Source of the DNA: Spirochaetales bacterium
GTDB taxonomy: Bacteria; Spirochaetota; Spirochaetia; DTKZ01
Assembly: GCA_031274005.1 (NCBI GenBank)
Contig: JAISQU010000108.1
Coordinates: 1 to 12,301 of the forward strand
Direction of reading: 5' to 3'
DNA length: 12,301 nt
The position numbers and the translations under genes were made by a program. The notes beneath the pieces are model-generated. The model was given only the letters and a program-made list of their open reading frames with translations, did not search any database and was not told the DNA's origin. This document shows positions 1 to 6,986 of the stretch, piece after piece. Every line of letters begins with the position of its first letter. Within the stretch, counting starts at the first letter, position 1.

Positions 1-21
1 TCGCAAAAAACCGGGCTTTCC

Positions 22-57
22 GCTTCAATCTTTTGGCTGCGCCAAAAGGATTTACGC
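22..57. repeat. Imperfect inverted repeat (hairpin) upstream of the TRAP operon
   Basis: The core is a perfect 8-bp palindrome, CTTTTGGC (30-37) and GCCAAAAG (41-48), around a 3-base loop. The pairing extends outward to 22-57 with two mismatches and one bulged base. A related half-unit (GCTGCAATCC followed by CTGGCGC) starts again near 57. No run of T follows on either strand, so it does not look like a simple intrinsic terminator. It may be a REP-type intergenic repeat or an RNA hairpin at the end of an upstream transcript. I see no gene in positions 1-135. Confidence 0.5.
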
Positions 58-135
58 TGCAATCCCTGGCGCGGCCCAAGGGCTTCCGGTGATTTTGCAC
101 GGAAAAAATTGGTGCACCCGGACTCAATAGAAAAA

Positions 136-164
136 TTGACAGACGGGCGATGTCGGCGTATACT
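136..164 (+). promoter_or_regulatory. Sigma70-type promoter of the TRAP/corrinoid operon
   Basis: TTGACA at 136-141 matches the -35 consensus exactly. It is followed by a 17-bp spacer and TATACT at 159-164 (5 of 6 to the -10 consensus). A start near 171 would give a leader of about 28 bases before the dctP start codon at 199. The ribosome binding site AAGGAG (186-191) lies 7 bases before that ATG. No riboswitch fits in so short a leader. Confidence 0.85.
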
Positions 165-198
165 GTGATACAACTCATATATCAAAAGGAGAGATTTT

Positions 199-1194
199 AT
201 GAAGAAAATCGTGGTACTGGGACTGTGTCTGCTTTCGGCTGCCGGGGTATTCGCGGGCGGCGGGGCGGAAAGCGGCGGACAGGGGAAATCCGTCCTCAAA
301 CTGGCCAGCTATTTTGCGGAATCCCATCCGGCGAGTATAGTGATGAACGAAACCTTCAAGCCTATGGTCGAGAAGAATTCCGGCGGAACCATCACCGTCG
401 AACTGTATCCCAACAATATGCTGGGGGCCGAGGCCGAGTTTATCGATGGCATCAAAATGGGTAATATTGAGATGGGGCTTATCGGCACCATGCTGTCCTC
501 CCAGTTTCCCGCGCTGATGTGCATTGAGTTTCCCTCGCTGTTTAACTCCGCTCAGGAAGCCAGCGATATACTGAATACCATGGTTGAGGATATTTGCGCC
601 GGTATGGAAACCGCGAACATCAAGGGGCTTGGCGTTTCCATAAACGGCGTGCGGGCTGTTTCAAACAGCGTGCGCCCCATCAACACGTTTGAGGATATGA
701 AGGGCTTGAAGCTGCGCGTACCCCAGGTCGAACACTATGTGGATATGGGCAAGGTCTGGAATGTCAACGGCGTTACAATGCCCATGTCCGAATTATTTAC
801 CGCCATGCAGCAGCATACTATTGACGGGCAGGAAAACCCGCCTACGACGGTTCTCGCTTCCGGCTGGTTTGAGGTGCAGAAGTACATAGCCGTTACCAAT
901 CACTGCGTTGCGGGCAATATGGTTGTTGTCGGCAAGCGCTACTGGGATTCGCTTACTCCCGCGAACCAGAAAGTCGTTCAGGACGCGGTACAGGCTTTTG
1001 TTAAGGAAGAAACCGCCCTCTACATCAAGAACGCCGAAGCGGATATAGAAACCCTGAAATCCAAGGGCCTGACGATTACCTATCCGGACACCAGGCCTTT
1101 TATCGACAGCATGAAACCCGTTCTGCAAAAATATATGGATAAATATCCTGATCTGAAAAGAATGGTGCAGGTCATCGAAAGCAAAAGAAAATAA
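199..1194 (+). CDS. dctP: TRAP transporter substrate-binding protein, DctP family
   Basis: This is the extracytoplasmic solute receptor of a tripartite ATP-independent periplasmic (TRAP) transporter. It binds an organic acid or related zwitterion in the periplasm and delivers it to the DctQM membrane pair. The 331-residue length is normal for the family. Residues 1-19 form a signal peptide (Lys-Lys, then a hydrophobic stretch ending VFA) that runs into a Gly-rich GGGAES segment, a style common in spirochaetal binding proteins. Family landmarks are LKLASYFAESHP (33-44), NGVRAVSN (150-157), KLRVP (171-175) and GQENP (210-214). Arg173 in KLRVP is at the position of the family's conserved substrate-carboxylate-binding arginine. 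The start is set by AAGGAG 7 bases upstream. It is the first gene of the operon and is followed by dctQ after 30 bases. The substrate cannot be read from sequence; the downstream corrinoid genes suggest a methylated compound. Confidence 0.93.
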   Translation: MKKIVVLGLCLLSAAGVFAGGGAESGGQGKSVLKLASYFAESHPASIVMNETFKPMVEKNSGGTITVELYPNNMLGAEAEFIDGIKMGNIEMGLIGTMLSSQFPALMCIEFPSLFNSAQEASDILNTMVEDICAGMETANIKGLGVSINGVRAVSNSVRPINTFEDMKGLKLRVPQVEHYVDMGKVWNVNGVTMPMSELFTAMQQHTIDGQENPPTTVLASGWFEVQKYIAVTNHCVAGNMVVVGKRYWDSLTPANQKVVQDAVQAFVKEETALYIKNAEADIETLKSKGLTITYPDTRPFIDSMKPVLQKYMDKYPDLKRMVQVIESKRK

Positions 1195-1224
1195 TAGAGT
1201 TGAGAGGGTTGCGCGAGGTTAACT

Positions 1225-1731
1225 ATGGAAAATAGCTCCGAAAAAAAAAGCGCCCTGTCCCGGGCTCTGCTGAAACTGCAGTGGCTGGCCGAGACTTTGG
1301 TCGCGCTGATTCTGGCCGTCATGGTCGCAACGGTATTTATCGAAGTCATCATGCGCTACATGTTTAACAGTTCGATTACGGCTTCTGAAGAACTGGCGCG
1401 GATTCTGTTTATCTGGATGGTGTTTATCGGCATTGTTCTTATGCTGGCAAGGGGCCGGCATGTCGCCTTTGACGCTATTCAGGAGGCTGCCTCGCCGGCC
1501 GTAAAGAAGATTTTGCAGGCCGTCACTCTTGTTGGTATAGGCATTGCCTCCTGCATCCTTGCTGTGTACGGCTACATCTACAGTGAACAGAACTTCGCCT
1601 GGCCCTCGGCGGCCCTCATGATTCCGTACGGGTATATTTCGCTTATTCTTCCGGTCAGCGGCGCGGCGATGCTGATTATCACCATCGTCAAACTGATCGG
1701 CATGTTTACGCAAACAAAGGGGGATAAATAA
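1225..1731 (+). CDS. dctQ: TRAP transporter small permease subunit, DctQ family
   Basis: This 168-residue inner-membrane protein has four hydrophobic segments, roughly residues 19-44, 52-74, 93-118 and 132-156, the usual DctQ layout. Family signatures are visible: EELARILFIWMVFIG following the first helix, and ARGRHVAFD in the loop after the second. DctQ forms the membrane complex with DctM and is needed for Na+-coupled uptake from the DctP receptor. The ATG at 1225 has a modest GAGG-type ribosome binding site at about 1214-1218. Its stop codon (1729-1731) abuts the dctM start codon with no gap, which points to translational coupling. Confidence 0.92.
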   Translation: MENSSEKKSALSRALLKLQWLAETLVALILAVMVATVFIEVIMRYMFNSSITASEELARILFIWMVFIGIVLMLARGRHVAFDAIQEAASPAVKKILQAVTLVGIGIASCILAVYGYIYSEQNFAWPSAALMIPYGYISLILPVSGAAMLIITIVKLIGMFTQTKGDK

Positions 1732-3012
1732 ATGCTTGGCGTATTTCTTGTCTGCCTGTTTCTCTTTATCGCAATCGGTATACCCATTGCGTTTTCCCTC
1801 TTTTTGACCGGCGCCTGCCTTATCGTTTACATGGGGCAGGCGAATTTTGTGCTGCTGCCCCAGTATACGCTTATGGGCGTGAATAACTTCGCGCTGATGG
1901 CCATTCCGTTTTTTACCCTCGCGGGTGACATTATGAACGAGGGCGGCCTGTCTTTGGGAATCATCAGTTTTGTCCGCTCCATCCTTGGTCACATCAAGGG
2001 CGGCCTGGGATATGTGGCCACCGTGGCCTGCATGATTTTCGCGGGAGTATCGGGCGCGGCCGTCGCGGATACATCGGCCATTGGTTCCGTGCTTCTGCCT
2101 ATTATGGAAAAAGAAGGTTACGACAAGGCGGAGAGCGCCGCTATTGTCTGTTCGGCAGGATGTACGGGGCCGATTATTCCTCCCAGTATACCTATGGTTG
2201 TGTACGCGGTCATCGCCGGCTGCTCCGTGACCAAGATGTTTCTGGGGGGAGTGTTTCCCGGCATTCTGACAGGTATTCTGCTTATGGGCGCGTGGTTTTT
2301 CTATATGAAAAACAAAAAACTGCCTGTGGGTAAACGCTCTTCCGTGAAGGTGATTATCCGTGAGACCTGGAAGGCCGCGCCTTCGCTGATGCTGCCTGTT
2401 ATTATGCTGGGCGGAATGCTGTCGGGTATATTTACCCCGACGGAAGCTTCTTCTGTAGCCGTTGTGTATGCCCTTGTTGTGGCGTTTATCATTAACCGCG
2501 GCCTGAAGTTTGCCGTTTTGCGCAAGATGTTCGTCAACGCGGCTCTTGCCAGCTCTGTTATTATGCTGGTTGTGGGCGCTGCTCAGGCTATTTCGTACCT
2601 GGTAACGGTTGGCCGCGTACCCCAGCTTTTGGGCGCCGCCATTACATCCATTTCCGATAACCCCCTGGTGATTCTGGCTGTTATCAACGGCGTGGTTCTG
2701 CTTGTAGGCTGCGTTATGGATGTGTCGCCGGCCATCATGGTTCTCGCGCCGATTTTCCTGCCCATCGCGACGCGGCAAATGGGCCTGGACCCGGCCTTTT
2801 TCGGCGTGATTTTGGTCTACGGCCTGTGCATAGGCCTCATTACCCCGCCTGTGGGGAACGTGCTGTACATAGGCTGCAGCATAGCGCAAATTTCCCTGAT
2901 TCAGCTTCTGAAAAAAATATGGCCCATGGTCTGCGTCTACATTCTTGTGCTTTTTATCATGAGCTATTTTCCCACGCTGGTCATGTGGCTGCCCAATAAA
3001 CTTATGGGATAA
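1732..3012 (+). CDS. dctM: TRAP transporter large permease subunit, DctM family
   Basis: This is the large membrane subunit that carries the ion-coupled translocation path of the TRAP transporter. At 426 residues it has the family's normal length and is hydrophobic throughout, with about eleven to twelve membrane segments. Hallmarks include GCTGPIIPPS (143-152), IFTPTEASS (from about 233), and a C-terminal GLITPPVGN-type segment near residues 370-378. The ATG directly follows the dctQ stop, and its ribosome binding site (AAAGGGGG) lies inside the end of dctQ. The activator gene follows after 28 bases in the same direction, with no terminator-like hairpin between, so they are probably cotranscribed. 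Confidence 0.94.
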   Translation: MLGVFLVCLFLFIAIGIPIAFSLFLTGACLIVYMGQANFVLLPQYTLMGVNNFALMAIPFFTLAGDIMNEGGLSLGIISFVRSILGHIKGGLGYVATVACMIFAGVSGAAVADTSAIGSVLLPIMEKEGYDKAESAAIVCSAGCTGPIIPPSIPMVVYAVIAGCSVTKMFLGGVFPGILTGILLMGAWFFYMKNKKLPVGKRSSVKVIIRETWKAAPSLMLPVIMLGGMLSGIFTPTEASSVAVVYALVVAFIINRGLKFAVLRKMFVNAALASSVIMLVVGAAQAISYLVTVGRVPQLLGAAITSISDNPLVILAVINGVVLLVGCVMDVSPAIMVLAPIFLPIATRQMGLDPAFFGVILVYGLCIGLITPPVGNVLYIGCSIAQISLIQLLKKIWPMVCVYILVLFIMSYFPTLVMWLPNKLMG

Positions 3013-3040
3013 AGAAGAGATAAAAGCGCGCAGGATTTTT

Positions 3041-4954
3041 ATGAAACATAATTTCGGAGGCAGTGTGTCCGGGGCGCAGTCTGTAATAAAAACTATCGCG
3101 GGGGGCCGCGAACATTCAGGAGATTTTGCCGATTGCGAAAATCTTCTGGAGTACATAAACACCCGTACGCCCTTTACCCTTGAGGCCCCCTGCGCGGGCA
3201 AAGGCCGCTGCGGCAAGTGCAGGGTAAAGGTTACAGAAGGCGCTGCTCCCGCGGCGGAAGACCAGAGGCGGCTCATCCCGGCCCGCGAACTTGAGGCGGG
3301 CTTCCGCCTTGCCTGCCTCCTGAAACCCCGGCCGGGGGAGAGCCTTGCCCTTACGTTTGAAGAAAAATACAGCTCCGGCGGCAAAACCGCCCTCCTGGAT
3401 ATAGCCGGTATAACCGGGGAAGAAAGCGGCTCTTCCGCCATTCTGCGCAAAGACCTGTTTACCCTGCCGGCGCCTTCGCTGTGCGGCCAGGCTTCGGATT
3501 ACAGCCGCGTCCTTTGCGCCGCGGCCCTTCCGTCCGGCGGCCCGCCGCTTTTGCCCCTGGGGGTATTGAAAAGCCTGCCGGACGCTCTGCGGAAAAACGG
3601 TTTTGAGTTTACCCTCTGCCTCACGGCGGACAGAATCCTCGCCGCGGAACCCGGCGATACCCGCGGCAGGCTCTACGGCGCTGCCGTCGATATAGGAACA
3701 ACAACCGTCGCCGCTTACCTTGTGGATATGCGCGCGAAAAAAAATACGGCGGTTGTCTGCGGCCTGAACGCGCAAAGGGCCTTCGGCGCGGATGTCATTT
3801 CGCGCATTGGTTATACGATAAACGGAGCGCAGGGCCTGCGCCTTATGCAGGAAAAAATCATCGTGCAGATAAACGGTATGATTCACAAGCTCGCGGAACT
3901 GGGCGGCGCGCTCCCCGGCGAGATTTACCTTGTAACGCTGGCCGGCAATACCACGATGATGCATCTGGCGCTGGGCATACCTCCGCGGGCAATCGCCTTT
4001 GCCCCATTTATTCCGGCCTTTACGGAAGCCCTGGACCTTGACGGCCGCGAACTTGGCCTTGACATTGCGCCGGGGGGACTCGTGCGGGCGCTTCCGGGAA
4101 TTTCCGCGTACGTGGGAGCGGACATCACCGCCGCGATTCTGGCCTGCGGGGTGGATCAGGATGAGTCCGTGAACCTTCTCATAGACATAGGCACAAACGG
4201 AGAAATCGTTCTGGGCGGCCGCGGCGGACTTACAGCCTGCGCTGCCGCGGCGGGACCGGCCTTCGAGGGCGCTCACATAAGCTGCGGCGCGGGCGGAACT
4301 CCGGGGGCGATAGACAGCGTAACCGGCAGTGACGGGAAACTTTTCCTGACGACAATCGCGGGAGAAGCTCCTCGGGGAATCTGCGGGCCGGGCATAATCG
4401 ACCTTCTGGCGTTTCTTCTTTCCGCGGGCATAGTAGACGCCTCGGGCCGCATGATAAGCCGCGGCGAGGCGGACTCTCCCGGCAGTCCCGCTTTTCTCTG
4501 GCGCGGCCTTCTTGTCCGGCAGGACGGAGAGCCGGCTTTTCTTCTTGTACCGGAAGAAGAGTCCGCCTCCGGCGGCGCCATTATCTTTACGCAGAAGGAT
4601 GTCCGGGAAGTGCAGCTTGCCAAGGCCGCGATTGCCGCCGGTATAGATACTCTGATGAGCCGCCTTAACGTCGGCGCCGGGAATATCGCGAAGCTCTACC
4701 TTGCCGGGGGTTTCGGCAGTTACCTTCACGCGCGCAGCGCCGCCGCCATAGGTCTTTTGCCCCGCGAGCTTGAGAGCAAGATACAGATCGCGGGGAACGC
4801 CGCGGGCAGGGGAGCGGCGCTGTGCCTTCTGTCGGCGGAGGCGGCCTCGCGCTGTGAAAACATCCGTAAAAAAACCGTATATGTGGAGCTGTCTTCTACC
4901 CCGGAGTTTATGGACGCGTACATCGAAAAAATGACGTTTCCCCAAGCCAAATAA
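3041..4954 (+). CDS. RACo-like reductive activator of corrinoid protein: [2Fe-2S] ferredoxin domain plus ASKHA (DUF4445) domain
   Basis: The protein has 637 residues, the size of the corrinoid activators (RACo family) that use ATP and a ferredoxin-type cluster to return oxidised cob(II)alamin to the active Co(I) state. Residues about 15-110 form a [2Fe-2S] domain with ligands Cys51, Cys57, Cys60 (CAGKGRCGKC) and Cys92. The rest is an ASKHA ATPase-like fold: DIGTTT (217-222, phosphate-1 loop), LAGNTTMMH near 304, YVGADITAA near 359, IDIGTNGE (from 381, phosphate-2 loop), GPAFEGAHISCG, AGGFG (555-559, adenosine loop) and the family's usual end, YVELSSTPEFMDAYIEKMTFP. There is no C-terminal pair of [4Fe-4S] motifs, so it is RACo-like rather than RamA-like. 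The ribosome binding site is weak (AGGA about 7 bases before the ATG). The stop codon lies inside the target duplication of the element inserted after it. The corrinoid gene downstream is the obvious partner. Confidence 0.9.
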   Translation: MKHNFGGSVSGAQSVIKTIAGGREHSGDFADCENLLEYINTRTPFTLEAPCAGKGRCGKCRVKVTEGAAPAAEDQRRLIPARELEAGFRLACLLKPRPGESLALTFEEKYSSGGKTALLDIAGITGEESGSSAILRKDLFTLPAPSLCGQASDYSRVLCAAALPSGGPPLLPLGVLKSLPDALRKNGFEFTLCLTADRILAAEPGDTRGRLYGAAVDIGTTTVAAYLVDMRAKKNTAVVCGLNAQRAFGADVISRIGYTINGAQGLRLMQEKIIVQINGMIHKLAELGGALPGEIYLVTLAGNTTMMHLALGIPPRAIAFAPFIPAFTEALDLDGRELGLDIAPGGLVRALPGISAYVGADITAAILACGVDQDESVNLLIDIGTNGEIVLGGRGGLTACAAAAGPAFEGAHISCGAGGTPGAIDSVTGSDGKLFLTTIAGEAPRGICGPGIIDLLAFLLSAGIVDASGRMISRGEADSPGSPAFLWRGLLVRQDGEPAFLLVPEEESASGGAIIFTQKDVREVQLAKAAIAAGIDTLMSRLNVGAGNIAKLYLAGGFGSYLHARSAAAIGLLPRELESKIQIAGNAAGRGAALCLLSAEAASRCENIRKKTVYVELSSTPEFMDAYIEKMTFPQAK

Positions 4955-4956
4955 CA
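4948..4956. repeat. Left copy of the 9-bp target-site duplication
   Basis: CAAATAACA here is repeated exactly at 5163-5171, immediately outside the two ends of the inverted-repeat element. The left copy contains the TAA stop codon (4952-4954) of the activator gene, so the insertion left that reading frame intact. Confidence 0.85.
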
Positions 4957-5162
4957 CAGGAATTCTAAATTTAGGATAACCACGGACCACACAGACCACA
5001 CGGACAGCTCCACAGACAAATCAATGAACGATCCTTATGATTTCTTCATAACAAACGAAATCAGCCAGATAAAATTGCTTTAACGGCTTGCCCTCATTCA
5101 TACTATATTATCGTCTTCGTCCGTGTTGTCCGTGAGGTCAGTGGTTAAATTTAGAATTCCTG
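4957..5162. mobile_element. MITE-like non-autonomous element, 206 bp, carrying a GxxExxY gene remnant
   Basis: The ends are perfect 17-bp inverted repeats: CAGGAATTCTAAATTTA at 4957-4973 and its complement at 5146-5162. Inside them lies a second, imperfect inverted pair, 4979-5005 and 5119-5145, which agree at 23 of 27 positions. That pair is built from the short direct motif ACCACGGACC/ACACGGAC. Five extra bases (4974-4978) separate the two repeat blocks on the left only. The whole is bounded by a perfect 9-bp direct repeat, as expected of target duplication. The interior is visibly more A+T-rich than the neighbouring genes and holds no transposase. As RNA the two arms would fold into a long hairpin. 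From memory, tandem 'ACCACGGACCACACGGAC' repeats flank GxxExxY genes in other bacteria; that recollection should be checked. Confidence 0.82.
5021..5101 (-). pseudogene. Internal fragment of a GxxExxY-family gene (PD-(D/E)XK-like)
   Basis: On the minus strand a 26-codon frame contains GKPLKQFYLADFVCYEEII. This resembles the middle of GxxExxY-family proteins, where a 'GK-L-(Y/F)-ADFVCY--II-E-K' segment precedes the conserved ELKA strand. Intact members have about 120-130 residues, so the N-terminal GxxExxY part and the C-terminal half are both missing. After EEII the frame leaves the family (RIVH, stop), and an in-frame TAA precedes the ATG, so that ATG is probably accidental. The fragment lies between the imperfect inverted repeats of the element, which suggests an internally deleted copy of a larger GxxExxY-carrying unit. 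The match is by eye from a short stretch. Confidence 0.6.
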
Positions 5163-5171
5163 CAAATAACA
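5163..5171. repeat. Right copy of the 9-bp target-site duplication
   Basis: CAAATAACA is identical to 4948-4956 and directly follows the right terminal inverted repeat. Removing the element and one copy would leave about 60 bases between the activator stop codon and the corrinoid gene start. Confidence 0.85.
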
Positions 5172-5217
5172 GTAGCGCGAATCCGCCGGATGGTGTAAAA
5201 TATTTCTATACACAGGC

Positions 5218-5223
5218 AGGAGG
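5218..5223 (+). promoter_or_regulatory. Ribosome binding site that fixes the corrinoid protein start
   Basis: AGGAGG lies 7 bases before the ATG at 5231. The frame is open further upstream to 5123, but that extension runs through the right arm of the inserted element and has no family similarity, so the 5231 start is preferred. Confidence 0.85.
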
Positions 5224-5230
5224 ACTAACG

Positions 5231-5863
5231 ATGGGCGTTCTTGAAGAGATGAGCGAATTGCTGCAGAAAGGCAAGGCCAACGAAGTTAAGGCTTTGGTTC
5301 AAAAAGCGATTGACGAAAAAATCGACGCGAAGAGGATTCTTGAGGATGGCCTGATGTCAGGAATGAACATTATAGGGGAGAAGTTCAAAAACAATCAGGT
5401 CTATGTGCCCGAAGTTCTTATCGCCGCGCGGGCCATGAACCAGGGAATAAGTATTCTGCGGCCGCTGCTCGTTCAGGCGGGGGTTCAGGCCAGGGGTACT
5501 GTTATTCTGGGTACGGTAAAGGGCGATCTCCACGACATAGGCAAAAATCTCGTAAAAATGATGATGGAAGGCAAGGGGCTTGAGGTCATCGACATGGGAA
5601 CAAATGTTCCGGCTGAAAAGTTCATTGCCAGCGCCAAAGAAAAAAACGCGAAGATCATCGCCTGTTCCGCGCTTTTGACTACAACCATGACGGAAATGAA
5701 GAACGTTGTCGAAGCGGCAAAAACGGAGGGCATACGCGATCAGGTGACAATCATGGTCGGGGGCGCTCCGGTAACGGACAGCTACCGCGAAAGCATAGGC
5801 GCGGATATTTATACTCCCGATGCGGCCAGCGCGGCGGAAAGGGCTGCGGCGGTTTTCGGGTAA
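5231..5863 (+). CDS. Corrinoid (B12-binding) protein of a methyltransferase system, MtbC/MttC type
   Basis: This 210-residue cytoplasmic protein carries a corrinoid cofactor that accepts a methyl group from a substrate-specific methyltransferase and passes it on, usually to tetrahydrofolate or a thiol. Residues about 1-85 form the helical cap domain (B12-binding-2), including ILEDGLMSGMNIIGEKF and YVPEVLIAARAMNQG. The Rossmann-like B12 domain follows. GDLHDIGKN (98-106) is the DxHxxG signature, with His101 as lower axial cobalt ligand, followed by VIDMGTNVPAEKF, SALLTTTM near 149 and VGGAPVT near 175. Length and motifs match stand-alone MtbC/MttC-type proteins, not methionine synthase. The upstream activator is its likely Co(I) reactivation partner. 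No cognate methyltransferase is in the window, so the methyl donor is unknown. The adenine methyltransferase gene starts 15 bases after its stop. Confidence 0.92.
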   Translation: MGVLEEMSELLQKGKANEVKALVQKAIDEKIDAKRILEDGLMSGMNIIGEKFKNNQVYVPEVLIAARAMNQGISILRPLLVQAGVQARGTVILGTVKGDLHDIGKNLVKMMMEGKGLEVIDMGTNVPAEKFIASAKEKNAKIIACSALLTTTMTEMKNVVEAAKTEGIRDQVTIMVGGAPVTDSYRESIGADIYTPDAASAAERAAAVFG

Positions 5864-5878
5864 TCCTCAAGGACGGGC

Positions 5879-6979
5879 GTGGACGAAAACCCTGACTACC
5901 TGAGCCGGCAGATTATCACCTATATAGGGAACAAACGCGCCCTTCTTCCTTTTATCGGCGAGGCTCTCGCGCGCGTGCGCAGGCGGCTCGCGAAAGACAA
6001 ACTTTCGATTTTTGATGTGTTTTCCGGTTCGGGAATAGTATCCCGCTTTTTCAAGCAATACGCGTCGCTTCTTGTTGCCAACGATCTGGAACTCTACGCG
6101 CAGACGATTAACCTCTGTTATCTTCACAACGCGGCCGAAGAACATCTGGAAAGGCTCAAGGCTGTTCACGCCTCGCTTCTGCGGAATTTAGATGACGAGT
6201 CCCTTGAGGAGGGCATTATCAGCCGGCTTTACGCTCCCCGCGACGACGGGGCCATACAGCCCGGCGAAAGGGTCTTCTACACATCACGAAACGCCCGTTA
6301 CATTGATACCGTCCGGCGCCGTATAGACGGGCTTGAAGAAGACTACAGGCCGTTTTTTCTTGCTCCCCTTCTTGCGGAGGCCTCGGTACACGCGAACACC
6401 TCCGGCGTCTTTAAGGGTTTCTACAAAAACAGGGAATCGGGCCGGGGCCGTTTCGGCGGCACAAACGCCGACGCCCTTACCCGCATACTGGCGAAGATTC
6501 ATCTGCCCTTTCCGGTATTCAGCCGCTTTGCCTGCCCCGTCCGGATTTTACGGGAGGAGGCCGCGGCCGCGGCGGCAAAAGTTCCCGAAGTCGATGTCGC
6601 CTACCTCGACCCGCCCTACAACCAGCACCCCTACGGCTCGAATTATTTTATGCTCAACCTTATTTGTGAATACAGACAGCCCGAGGCCATAAGTCCCGTA
6701 TCGGGCATACCGCAGATATGGAACCGCTCAAATTACAACAGCCGCGCCCGGGCCCGCGCCGCTTTTGAAAATCTTATCCGCGGGATCAGGGCGAAATTCC
6801 TGTTGATTTCATTCAACTCCGAAGGCTTCATCACCCGCGGGGAAATGCCCGGAATCCTTTCCGGCGCGGGAAAAGTAAGCGTTCTGGAAACCCCTTACAA
6901 TACCTTCCGCGGAAGCCGCAACCTGAAAAACCGCGATATTCATGTAAAAGAGTATTTATATTTGGTAGAAAGAAAGTAA
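5879..6979 (+). CDS. DNA adenine-N6 methyltransferase, D12 class
   Basis: This 366-residue S-adenosylmethionine-dependent enzyme would methylate adenine in a specific DNA site. It shows the D12 (alpha-class) order: YIGNKR (15-20) near the N-terminus, the cofactor loop FSGSG (48-52), a variable target-recognition region in the middle, and the catalytic DPPY (244-247) continuing as NQHPYGSNYFMLN. The start is GTG at 5879, preceded by AAGGA (5869-5873), and lies 15 bases after the corrinoid gene, so the two are probably translated from one message. No restriction endonuclease or specificity gene adjoins it, so it looks solitary. Its recognition sequence cannot be deduced here. Its place at the end of a methyl-metabolism operon may be chance or a shared demand for S-adenosylmethionine. 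It converges with the lipoprotein gene, with the two stop codons 7 bases apart. Confidence 0.88.
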   Translation: MDENPDYLSRQIITYIGNKRALLPFIGEALARVRRRLAKDKLSIFDVFSGSGIVSRFFKQYASLLVANDLELYAQTINLCYLHNAAEEHLERLKAVHASLLRNLDDESLEEGIISRLYAPRDDGAIQPGERVFYTSRNARYIDTVRRRIDGLEEDYRPFFLAPLLAEASVHANTSGVFKGFYKNRESGRGRFGGTNADALTRILAKIHLPFPVFSRFACPVRILREEAAAAAAKVPEVDVAYLDPPYNQHPYGSNYFMLNLICEYRQPEAISPVSGIPQIWNRSNYNSRARARAAFENLIRGIRAKFLLISFNSEGFITRGEMPGILSGAGKVSVLETPYNTFRGSRNLKNRDIHVKEYLYLVERK

Positions 6980-6986
6980 AAGCCGT

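Noticed and set aside
1219..3450. 743-codon open frame on the minus strand opposite dctQ, dctM and the start of the activator gene
   Set aside because: It is antisense to well-recognised genes and its translation is low-complexity, rich in His, Asn, Gln and Arg, with no family match. It is a shadow frame caused by codon bias.
3116..4999. 627-codon open frame on the minus strand opposite the activator gene
   Set aside because: The plus strand encodes a complete [2Fe-2S]/ASKHA protein with all motifs. The antisense translation is Arg/Gly/Ala-rich without domains.
5128..5157. Outward promoter inside the right end of the element driving the corrinoid gene
   Set aside because: TTGTCC has no acceptable -10 box at 16-18 bp, and the alternatives have poor spacing or weak hexamers.
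4957..5162. CRISPR-like reading of the repeated ACCACGGACC/ACACGGAC motifs
   Set aside because: The motifs are short, adjacent without unique spacers, and arranged as inverted arms of one element, with no cas genes nearby.
5123..5230. Upstream extension of the corrinoid protein frame to 5123, adding 36 residues
   Set aside because: The extension runs through the right arm and end of the inserted element and has no family similarity. AGGAGG at 5218-5223 fits the ATG at 5231.
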